In this document: positions 1 to 6,715 of the stretch, piece after piece
Position numbering within the stretch: position 1 is the first letter of the stretch
How the letters are laid out: each line of letters starts with the position of its first letter
DNA from: Candidatus Hydrogenedentota bacterium
Lineage (GTDB): Bacteria; Hydrogenedentota; Hydrogenedentia; Hydrogenedentales; CAITNO01
NCBI GenBank assembly: GCA_903893795.1
Contig: CAITNO010000037.1
Location: 1-64,000, forward strand
DNA length: 64,000 bases
Reading direction: 5' to 3'
Made by a program: the position numbers and the translations under genes
Notes under the pieces: generated by a model
The model's input: only the letters and a program-made list of their open reading frames with translations
What the model was told of the DNA's origin: nothing
Database searches by the model: none

Positions 1-41
1 ACCGGGTTCTTGTCGCCGATATATCCCACGATTCCGCACAT
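1..41 (-). CDS. glmS: Glutamine-fructose-6-phosphate aminotransferase, N-terminal fragment
   Basis: Only the first 13 codons lie in the window, reading MCGIVGYIGDKNP on the minus strand before the left edge. This is the characteristic N-terminus of GlmS: after Met removal Cys2 becomes the nucleophile of the Ntn glutaminase domain that supplies ammonia for glucosamine-6-phosphate, the first step to UDP-GlcNAc, peptidoglycan and LPS. The start is supported by an AAAGGA ribosome-binding site about 7 bases upstream. It follows the aldolase gene on the same strand. Other Ntn amidotransferases such as asparagine synthase begin similarly (MCGI), but the GYIG continuation favours GlmS. Confidence 0.8.
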   Translation of the reverse strand, partial: MCGIVGYIGDKNP

Positions 42-92
42 GACAAAGGTCCTTTCATTCGGGCTTGCGCCGCGTGTTCTTTAGAAGACCGA

Positions 93-119
93 GCGGCCTG
101 CCCACATGGGGCGGGCCGC
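93..119 (-). terminator. Hairpin between fba and glmS
   Basis: An 11-bp stem (93-103 with 109-119, one G-T pair) closes a 5-base loop directly after the aldolase stop. On the minus strand it is followed by TCGGTCTTCT, a weak U-rich tail, so it may only partly terminate before glmS. Confidence 0.45.
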
Positions 120-168
120 CCGGATCAAGACGGTAAACCGGGCCGCGCTCGGCGCGGCAACCGGGGGC

Positions 169-1206
169 TTACTTGTACAGTTTCGCCGCGGCGGCCAGCG
201 TCATGGGCTTGTAGTCGCCCGCGTGGCCGGCCTGGCCGAACGCGTTCATGCGGTCCACGTACACCTTGTAGGCGGCTTCGCGGGCCGGCTTGAGGTAGTC
301 GCGCGGGTCGAACTTGCCGGGCGTCTCGAAAAACACCTTGCGGATCGCGCCGGTGATGGCCAGGCGGCTGTCGGTGTCCACGTTGATTTTGCGCACGCCG
401 TGACGGATGCCGTCCTGAATGTTCGCGACCGGAATGCCGAAGGTGCCGGGCATCTTGCCGCCGTACTGGTTGATGACGTCGACCAGTTCCTTGGGAACCG
501 ACGACGAGCCGTGCATGACCATGTGGCAGTTCGGCATCAGGGTGTGAATCTCGCGAATGCGGTCCATCGCAAGCGTCGGCGGCAGCACTTCGCCCGTCAC
601 CGGGTCGATGCGGCCCGACTTGTAGGCGCCGTGGCTCGTGCCGATGGCGACGGCCAGCGCGTCCAGGCCCGTCAGCGCGACGAACTCTTCGGCCTGCTTC
701 GGGTCGGTGAGGTGGTCCTGCACTTCCTTGTCGGAAAGGCCGGCGCCGTGGCCGTCTTCAATGCCGCCCAGGCAGCCCAGTTCGCCTTCCACCGTCACGC
801 CGAACATGTGGGCGATCTCGGCGACCTTCTTTGTGATGGCCACATTGGCCTCGTAGCTGTTCGGGGTCTTGCCGTCCTCGGCCAGCGAACCGTCGATCAT
901 GACCGACGTGAAGCCGAGCTGGATGGCCTCCATGCAGGTCTCGACGCTGTTGCCGTGGTCAAGGTGCATGCAGACGGGGATCTGGGGGTACTCCTCCACG
1001 GCCGCTTCCATGAGCTTTTTGAGATAGATGAGCTTGCTGTACTTCAGGGCGCCGCGGCTGGCCTGAATGATCACCGGGCTGTTGGTGTCATTGGCGGCTT
1101 CCATGATCGCCTGGATCTGTTCCATGTTGTTGACGTTGAACGCGCCAACGCCGTACCCGCCCTTGGCGGCTTCATCAAGAATCTGGCGCATCGGAACGAG
1201 AGGCAT
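169..1206 (-). CDS. fba: Class II fructose-bisphosphate aldolase (CbbA-type)
   Basis: This cytosolic zinc enzyme reversibly joins dihydroxyacetone phosphate and glyceraldehyde 3-phosphate into fructose 1,6-bisphosphate in glycolysis and gluconeogenesis. The 345 residues match the Calvin-cycle (CbbA) subtype in length and start (AFNVNN near residue 22, then QAIMEAA). HLDHG at 81-85 carries catalytic Asp83 and zinc ligand His84; VEGELG near 140, GTSHG near 190, MHGSS near 230 and KINVDTD near 275 are the remaining zinc and phosphate-binding motifs. The start has an AAAGGAG ribosome-binding site 9 bases upstream. A good promoter lies about 190 bases upstream, leaving a long leader. The subtype name does not imply carbon fixation; no RuBisCO or phosphoribulokinase gene is present here. 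Confidence 0.95.
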   Translation of the reverse strand: MPLVPMRQILDEAAKGGYGVGAFNVNNMEQIQAIMEAANDTNSPVIIQASRGALKYSKLIYLKKLMEAAVEEYPQIPVCMHLDHGNSVETCMEAIQLGFTSVMIDGSLAEDGKTPNSYEANVAITKKVAEIAHMFGVTVEGELGCLGGIEDGHGAGLSDKEVQDHLTDPKQAEEFVALTGLDALAVAIGTSHGAYKSGRIDPVTGEVLPPTLAMDRIREIHTLMPNCHMVMHGSSSVPKELVDVINQYGGKMPGTFGIPVANIQDGIRHGVRKINVDTDSRLAITGAIRKVFFETPGKFDPRDYLKPAREAAYKVYVDRMNAFGQAGHAGDYKPMTLAAAAKLYK

Positions 1207-1392
1207 GACCTGGTCTCCTTTCGCAAGTGATTGCGAAGTTTGGGGTTAGCGCAGCCGGACCGAAGCGCCTGCCTGTCCGCCAAAGGAAGTCTTGGGGAAC
1301 CGGTGGCCGTCTGTGGCTGCCCTGAAGAAGCACAAGTGAATGGGTGCGCCGGTTCCGAATCGAACGAACGAAACCCATTCAACACCATTGCT

Positions 1393-1422
1393 ACTATACA
1401 CAAAATCGGGGTGCCGTTTCAA
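1393..1422 (-). promoter_or_regulatory. Sigma70-type promoter for fba
   Basis: On the minus strand TTGAAA (1422-1417) and TATAGT (1398-1393) are separated by 18 bases and point at fba. The implied leader is about 180 bases. I see no riboswitch in it. Confidence 0.6.
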
Positions 1423-1504
1423 GCTTTTATCGAATTAGGCGGTGAAATGGCGGTTTTATTGCGGAAAACCCCGGACTATTTTCCTGCGGCCATGCCCCGG
1501 CGTT

Positions 1505-1555
1505 GCGAAGTGCAACTTCGCGGACAAGTGCGTTCCCAAGTGCAACTTGGGAACG
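1505..1555. repeat. Twin palindromes with shared AAGTGCAACTT core
   Basis: Two perfect palindromes lie side by side. The first has 7-bp arms (1505-1511 and 1515-1521); the second has 11-bp arms (1531-1541 and 1545-1555). Both have the same GCA loop and share the core AAGTGCAACTT. A 20-base stretch of the second recurs at 5149-5168. The rest of 1207-1626 holds the fba leader and promoter and otherwise nothing I recognise. Confidence 0.8.
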
Positions 1556-1626
1556 AGGGATTGAGAAAGCGAGTGGACCACAGAGGTCACAGAGGGACAC
1601 GGAGGAATCGTGCGCTTTCAATTCTT

Positions 1627-1812
1627 CTATTCATCCTGTCCATCCTGCCCATCCATGTTAATTCGTCTTTGGTCCATCTCGCATGGGAGAGAGGGTTCCG
1701 TGGTCACTAGGGATTTCTTGTCCCCTTTAGAGTAGGCGATGCTGTCCTGAAGACCCGCCATGACCATTTCGAACACGCCCATTTCTGCTGCTTTATTCTC
1801 CATGTCATTCAT
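1627..1812 (-). pseudogene. Truncated HigA/XRE-type antitoxin-like fragment
   Basis: A 61-codon frame starts 6 bases after the stop of the upstream glycosidase gene. Its first 40 residues (FEMVMAGLQDSIAYSKGD in the middle) resemble the N-terminus of small HTH proteins of the HigA/XRE antitoxin type, in which this segment precedes the helix-turn-helix. Here the HTH is missing: after TTE the frame runs into unrelated Gln/Asp-rich sequence and stops. I read it as a remnant of a toxin-antitoxin gene; no toxin partner is nearby. It could also be a chance short frame. Confidence 0.35.
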
Positions 1813-1818
1813 CTTGTC

Positions 1819-4800
1819 CTATTTCTCCACGCTTGCGCCCATGATGCCGAAGATGATGTCGTTGGCGACGGCCTCGACCTGAACGGTTTGCAGTGTCTTT
1901 CCTTCGGAAAGTGCAAAGCGGGCCAGGTGGGCCTCGGTGTCTACATTGACGGGCTGGGTCATGTCCTTGACCTCGATGGACCCCTTGGGGCCGAGGCGTC
2001 CGCCGATATTCTCGAAACCGTTGGCGGCCGTGTCGTGCCAGCGGCCGCACCAGGTGCTCCAGCAGTCGCCGATGCCGACGGGCGAAACCAGGTCCCGCTG
2101 CTGCTCCGTGCCGTCGCCGTAGTGCAGCGTGATGCGCAGGTGCGGCATGTGGCTCTGCACGGGGAAGGATTCGCCGCTCAGCATCAGGTACAGCGCCCTG
2201 CCTGCGGCGTTGACAGGAACTTCCAGCCGCACGGGATAGGCCCCGGCCTGGGTGACAATGCCGATGTTGTCACCTTCTTTCGCCGTCTTAAAGGGAATGC
2301 CGTCTGCCGTCCAGGCCACGCCGTTATCTCCGACCTTGGCGCGCCAGGCCGCGTCGCTGGGCATCTGCACCGCATCGCCGTGGTGCCGGTCGCCCAGGTG
2401 GCTGCGCCAGTAGTCAAAGCCGACCTGGCTCGCGGGCATCTCCGGCCGGGTGGCCTCCTTTTCGATTTTTGCCAGCGCGCTGGTGATGGTGGCGTTGAAA
2501 GTGCCCGAAAGATCGACCAATGACCAGCGGTTGAGGTCATGATCGCCCGCGGCGGGCGGGGTCCAAACCTTGATCGGGGCATCCGCCACGGGGACGGGCG
2601 GCGGCGCGGTCACCTTGTCGGCCGGGGTGTAGCGGATGGTGAGGGCACCTTTATGGGTGCCTTCGGTCTTGATGGAAACCCAGGTCAGGCCATTGCTCTC
2701 TTCGGTGGTGTATGGGGCTTTGCCGTATGCCACCTCATCGATCTTCTTGGCGTGCAACGGAATGCGGAACACCACGGGTACAAGCTGGGTATTCTCCCAG
2801 GTGATGGTGACGCTGCCGGCATCGCGCTTCCAGTGATAGGAAATCAATGGCGTGTGGATGCCCGCCTCCGGCCAGTCCGACAGGAATTGGGGCGTCACCG
2901 AAAGGAGGCCGTCAGGCAGGTGCGGCACGATACCGAACATGCCCTCGGTCAGCGCGCGGCCCCACATGCTGATTCCATCGGAGAATTCATCGTTGGCGCG
3001 CTGGCGGCCGTCTTTCGTGCAGTGACAGGAGAGTCCGCCGGGGGTGGGGCCGTTGAAAATGCCGCAGAGGCTTGCGCGGAAGAGCGCATAGGCGTCATCG
3101 GCGCGGCCCGCGAGGTAGTGCGTCAGCGCGAAGTTCAGTTCCTCGCCGTAGGCCATTTCATGGGTGCTGTGTGTGTACATGCGGCCCGAGTTGGGAACCC
3201 AGTTGGAACTCCAGGCAAGCCGGCCGCCGCCCGGCGTGTTTTCCCATTTCAGGTGCGCGTGCGCCCAGTCGAGCATCTGCCCAATCTGTGTGGTGTCGGC
3301 CGCGCCAAATTCGGCGGAGTGGTAGATCGTCGGCAGTTCGGGTTCCTCGTGGCGCAGACCCGCGCCGCGCGTGTCGATGTACTCGGCAAACACGCCCTTG
3401 TCGGCCATCCACAGCTTTTGCTGCATGGCGGCGCGGATGCGCACGGCCTTGTCGCGGAAGGGAGCGGGGTCCTCGCCGATCTTTCCAGCCAAGTCGGCCA
3501 GGAAGCTGTTCGCGCCGAGCATGTAGGCCGAGGCCTGCGTGCAGAGCCCGCCGATGTACCAGTGCGAATCGCTGATCCAGGTGTTTAGCGCGTTTTCGTA
3601 GAGGTCGGCGTTGCCGGGCTGGAGCCGCCGGTCCTCCCAGGCGACGATGCCCTTCAGCACGGGGAAGATTTCGCGCATCAGGTCGAGGTCGTTGGTGTAG
3701 TCGAAATACTGGCGGACCTGGTCCAGAAACACCTCATCCATGTTGTAAAACACGCCGCCCGGCGTGTCGAGCAGGCTGCTGATGGCGCCCGCATCGTCGC
3801 CCTTTTTGATAAGCGCGCCGCTGACCTGGTTCTCGATGGCGCGCTTGATGCGGTCTGTCCAACCGTAGCAGTTTGAGCCGTACCAGCCGCGCCAGCCGAG
3901 ATAGCCGAAGCGCCACGACCACGCACCGTGCATCACCGTCGAATCACCCCAGGTGCCGTCGGTGGCGAAAGCCATCATCGTCACCGCCGCGTTCAGATAG
4001 GGGTCGGGCGTCTGCACGGTGATCCGTTCGGCAATGGCCTTGTTGCGCGCGATGGCCGCCGCCCAGGCATCCTCCGGATGCTTGATCGCGTCGGCGATGT
4101 TGCCGCCCGCGCCCACGACGACATATCCCTCGGCATGACCTTCCGTCAGCGCGTTGCGCTGCACCGCCACCCGGTTCTCCTGCGCCCCGCAGCTCCACTC
4201 CGCCGTGGCCAGCAGTGTCGCCGGGGACTTGGTGAAGGCCTCGGGCGCGCCCCAGCCCAGCCCATCCTTCCAGGAACTGCCGCCGGAAATCTTCAATTTC
4301 CAATCTTCCAAAGAACGCGCGGCGGCAAAAGGTTCATTCAAAACCACATCCGGTTTGGCATAGGCGCGGGTGAGCGTGAAGCGGTTTTCAGAGAGTTCAA
4401 TGCGGTCCCTGGCGCACTGCTCCGGGGCAAAGACAAACTCCTTCGCGTTCATCGCGTAGTTGGTGAAAAAGGCCGAGGCCCCGCCATAGGCCCACACCAG
4501 TTGCGTCCCCTTCGGCAGTCCCTCCGCGGTCAGTTTGAGGATTACGCCCACACTGTCCGACAGCGCCGCCGCCTCCAGAAAGACCGTCACGCCGGGAAAG
4601 GCCGGGTCGGACAGGGCATAGCACATCCGCCCCTGCACATAGCGCACCGTGATTTCAGGCCATTCGTGCAGCCACTTGGCGACACCGCTCTCCGTCACGA
4701 TCCCGACGATCAGATGCCCCGACAGCCCGCCCGCCGAGTGCATGTCGAAGAGAAAGCGCGGCTCGTTGTACGCCACCACCAGCGGACGAAACCCAAAGAG

Positions 4801-5112
4801 GGTCAGCTTCTCCCGCTCCGCCTCGTTCCACAGCAGTGCCTTGTCCGCAGGCGGATAGAGGGGGCGACGGTGCTGGCGCGGATTGTCGCCGCTCGGCGGG
4901 CCGGCAATCGCGTGCCCCTCGCCATAGCTGTTGCGCGCGGTATCGACCACGCCAATCTGCGACCCCGTCGCGGGCCGAGGCACCGCTGGGTCGGCGGTCA
5001 GCGTGATTTCAAAGCCCCCGTCGATGGGCCGGTAACAGTCCGCCATCGGCGGCGCATCGGCCGCCGCCGCGCCCATGACAATTCCCGCCACGCATAGCAT
5101 CATGCTGAACAT
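1819..5112 (-). CDS. Secreted six-hairpin glycosidase, DUF4450-like
   Basis: This 1097-residue exported protein starts with a Sec signal peptide (cleavage near GAAAADA, about residue 19). Residues roughly 30-330 look like an N-terminal beta-sandwich, residues about 370-780 have the Trp- and Tyr-rich pattern of an (alpha/alpha)6 six-hairpin glycosidase (WRFGYLGWRGWYGSNCYGW near 395, then repeated helical segments), and the C-terminal 250 residues form one or two further beta domains that may bind carbohydrate. The organisation resembles DUF4450/GH78-like exported enzymes, but I cannot name a substrate. The start has GAGGAG 9 bases upstream. It lies in a same-strand series with the GH43-like and GH106 genes, which suggests action on a shared, perhaps rhamnose-containing, glycan. 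Confidence 0.7.
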   Translation of the reverse strand: MFSMMLCVAGIVMGAAAADAPPMADCYRPIDGGFEITLTADPAVPRPATGSQIGVVDTARNSYGEGHAIAGPPSGDNPRQHRRPLYPPADKALLWNEAEREKLTLFGFRPLVVAYNEPRFLFDMHSAGGLSGHLIVGIVTESGVAKWLHEWPEITVRYVQGRMCYALSDPAFPGVTVFLEAAALSDSVGVILKLTAEGLPKGTQLVWAYGGASAFFTNYAMNAKEFVFAPEQCARDRIELSENRFTLTRAYAKPDVVLNEPFAAARSLEDWKLKISGGSSWKDGLGWGAPEAFTKSPATLLATAEWSCGAQENRVAVQRNALTEGHAEGYVVVGAGGNIADAIKHPEDAWAAAIARNKAIAERITVQTPDPYLNAAVTMMAFATDGTWGDSTVMHGAWSWRFGYLGWRGWYGSNCYGWTDRIKRAIENQVSGALIKKGDDAGAISSLLDTPGGVFYNMDEVFLDQVRQYFDYTNDLDLMREIFPVLKGIVAWEDRRLQPGNADLYENALNTWISDSHWYIGGLCTQASAYMLGANSFLADLAGKIGEDPAPFRDKAVRIRAAMQQKLWMADKGVFAEYIDTRGAGLRHEEPELPTIYHSAEFGAADTTQIGQMLDWAHAHLKWENTPGGGRLAWSSNWVPNSGRMYTHSTHEMAYGEELNFALTHYLAGRADDAYALFRASLCGIFNGPTPGGLSCHCTKDGRQRANDEFSDGISMWGRALTEGMFGIVPHLPDGLLSVTPQFLSDWPEAGIHTPLISYHWKRDAGSVTITWENTQLVPVVFRIPLHAKKIDEVAYGKAPYTTEESNGLTWVSIKTEGTHKGALTIRYTPADKVTAPPPVPVADAPIKVWTPPAAGDHDLNRWSLVDLSGTFNATITSALAKIEKEATRPEMPASQVGFDYWRSHLGDRHHGDAVQMPSDAAWRAKVGDNGVAWTADGIPFKTAKEGDNIGIVTQAGAYPVRLEVPVNAAGRALYLMLSGESFPVQSHMPHLRITLHYGDGTEQQRDLVSPVGIGDCWSTWCGRWHDTAANGFENIGGRLGPKGSIEVKDMTQPVNVDTEAHLARFALSEGKTLQTVQVEAVANDIIFGIMGASVEK

Positions 5113-5148
5113 TAGGCGCTCTCCTCATTGCTCCAACACGTTGCATTA

Positions 5149-5168
5149 CCCTCGTTCCCAAGTTGCAC
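5149..5168. repeat. Half copy of the 1531-1559 palindrome
   Basis: The 20 bases match the reverse complement of 1540-1559 exactly, giving a half-site of the palindrome found 3.6 kb away. It lies in the spacer between two glycosidase genes. Confidence 0.75.
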
Positions 5169-5229
5169 GTCTCCTCGCCGTGGCATGGCCGCACGCACTC
5201 AATAGAAAAGCCGTGCCGAACCCTGTGGC

Positions 5230-6333
5230 CTATTTGTCCGCCTTCGCCTGCGGCGGGATCAGCGGCAACGCAAGCCAGGCCACGCCGACATCGCGCTTCA
5301 TGTGGCTCATGCTGTCGCCGCCGGGGGCGTCGTAGACCACCGCCAAACGATTCCCCATCTTCACCACCGACGGCAGGCCGATGCACTTTTTGCTCCAGGT
5401 GCAGTTGGTACCGTCGAGCACCACAGCCTTGTTCTTCGCGTCCCAGGTGTTGAGGTCCTTGGTCCAGTAGACCCACACCGAGTCCGTGTATTCGCCGCCG
5501 TCGAGGCCGATGTGGTTGGTGAACAGGAACCAGGTCTGGTTGGCGGGCTCGAAGTAGAGCGATGTGTTCTCGATCTGCTCCGCCGGGGAGACGATGGGCT
5601 GTGCGGCGATTTGCCACGGGCCGTTCAGGTCTTTCGTGCGCGCGATGCTGATGGTGCGGTGCGTGCCCTTCTTGTCCTCCGAGGCCGCGCTGAAGAACAT
5701 CATGTACTCATCGTCGTGCCGGACGATCATCCCCGGACTGGCCGTCACGTCGTAGTAGGTCTTGGGCGTGCAGCGGAACGGCACCACCTCGGGCTGCTTT
5801 ACCCACGGCCCGGTGGGCGAATCGCCCCTGGCCTTCATGGTCAGGTAGGGGAAGGACGGGATCAGCTCCGGCGCGGGCGACGTGTGCGGCGTGCCGAGGT
5901 AGAACATGTGCCAGGTCTTGCCGTCGAAGTAGGTCACGCCGTAGGAGGCCGATGCAGAGTCTTCCTCATTGGGTTTGCCGAAATCGAGGACCGGCCCCTT
6001 CTTCTCCCAATGCTTCAAGTCTTTGCTCACCGCCAGGCACGCCAGCCAGCCTTTCGGCCCGGCGCCGTCGTAGTGCATGTAATAGGTGCCGCCGTCTTCA
6101 AAGACCCAGATGTCCCGCGCGCCCAGGTAGTCGCACTGTCCCGGCCCATCGCCATGCTTCATTACCACGCCTTCATCCACGGCGTTGAGCCGGAACTGCG
6201 CGGAAGTGCGGCCGTCGGGATATTTGACGATGTTCGTGGCTGGCACGATGGCGGAACCGGTCGGTTCCGCCGCGCCGCAACAGAGCGCCCCTCCCAGGAT
6301 CAGCGCCAGCATCACAAGAGTGTGTCTAGGCAT
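5230..6333 (-). CDS. Secreted five-bladed beta-propeller glycosidase (GH43/GH32-like)
   Basis: The 367-residue product has a signal peptide (MPRHTLVMLALILGGALCC) with a Cys-containing end that could be a lipobox (GALCC). The body shows the repeating pattern of clan GH-F/J propellers: RDIWVFEDGGTYYMHY near 75, LKHWEKKGPVL near 107, SPTGPWVKQPEV near 165, SPGMIVRHDDEYMMFFS near 190 and NQTWFLFTNH near 248. It is probably an exo-acting glycosidase on arabinan, fructan or a related glycan; the exact family is not decided. An in-frame start 67 codons upstream is rejected because an AAGGAGG site lies 8 bases before the ATG at 6333 and the signal peptide begins there. Same strand as its neighbours. 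Confidence 0.7.
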   Translation of the reverse strand: MPRHTLVMLALILGGALCCGAAEPTGSAIVPATNIVKYPDGRTSAQFRLNAVDEGVVMKHGDGPGQCDYLGARDIWVFEDGGTYYMHYDGAGPKGWLACLAVSKDLKHWEKKGPVLDFGKPNEEDSASASYGVTYFDGKTWHMFYLGTPHTSPAPELIPSFPYLTMKARGDSPTGPWVKQPEVVPFRCTPKTYYDVTASPGMIVRHDDEYMMFFSAASEDKKGTHRTISIARTKDLNGPWQIAAQPIVSPAEQIENTSLYFEPANQTWFLFTNHIGLDGGEYTDSVWVYWTKDLNTWDAKNKAVVLDGTNCTWSKKCIGLPSVVKMGNRLAVVYDAPGGDSMSHMKRDVGVAWLALPLIPPQAKADK

Positions 6334-6449
6334 TGCATGCCTCCTTGTTTGTTGTTGAACCACGAAGCAGGAACAGCAGGGTACACCGATTTGGACTGCG
6401 GCGGCAACGACGCCGTTATGGCCGGCGCCGTCCCGGAATGCATTCCCTC

Positions 6450-6518
6450 CCTGGGACCGCCAATCTCCTGATTGGCTTTCTTGCGGGGGGAGCCAATCGG
6501 GAGATTGGCGGTCCCAGG
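6450..6518. repeat. 28-bp near-perfect inverted repeat
   Basis: Arms 6450-6477 and 6491-6518 are complementary at 27 of 28 positions around a 13-base loop. The transcript would form a very stable hairpin between the GH106 and GH43-like genes. There is no U-tract, so it looks more like a mobile palindromic element than a terminator. It is the first half of the 382-base spacer 6334-6715. Confidence 0.85.
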
Positions 6519-6584
6519 ATAACCGCAGCAGCAACCTCCCGGATTCTTCATAAGCTCTTTCTCACGCTTCGAATCGCCAATATG

Positions 6585-6689
6585 AAGCTTCATATTGCTA
6601 GGATTAGGCTTTATCTCGTCCAGATTAAGCCTCATCTCGTCCAGATTAAGCTTCATATTGCTAAAATTAAGCTTCATTTCGCTGAGATG
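6585..6689. repeat. Five 21-bp tandem repeats
   Basis: Five consecutive 21-base units (starting 6585, 6606, 6627, 6648 and 6669) follow the pattern AAGCTTCATNTYGYYNNRATT, with a degenerate sixth at 6564-6584. Because 21 is a multiple of 3, the minus strand reads as heptads of the type MKLNLDE. No credible start or domain supports a gene, so it is listed as a repeat. Confidence 0.85.
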
Positions 6690-6715
6690 AAGCCCAAAAT
6701 CGCGGTCTTGAAGTA

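Noticed and set aside
42..168. glmS ribozyme or riboswitch before glmS
   Set aside because: The spacer is short and holds only a terminator-like hairpin; the conserved ribozyme core is not visible.
106..1230. Long plus-strand open frame opposite fba
   Set aside because: It mirrors the aldolase gene, has low-complexity Val/Ala/His/Arg composition and no domain; it is a high-GC shadow.
1231..1710. 159-codon plus-strand frame in the fba leader
   Set aside because: It crosses two palindromes and the fba promoter and matches nothing recognisable.
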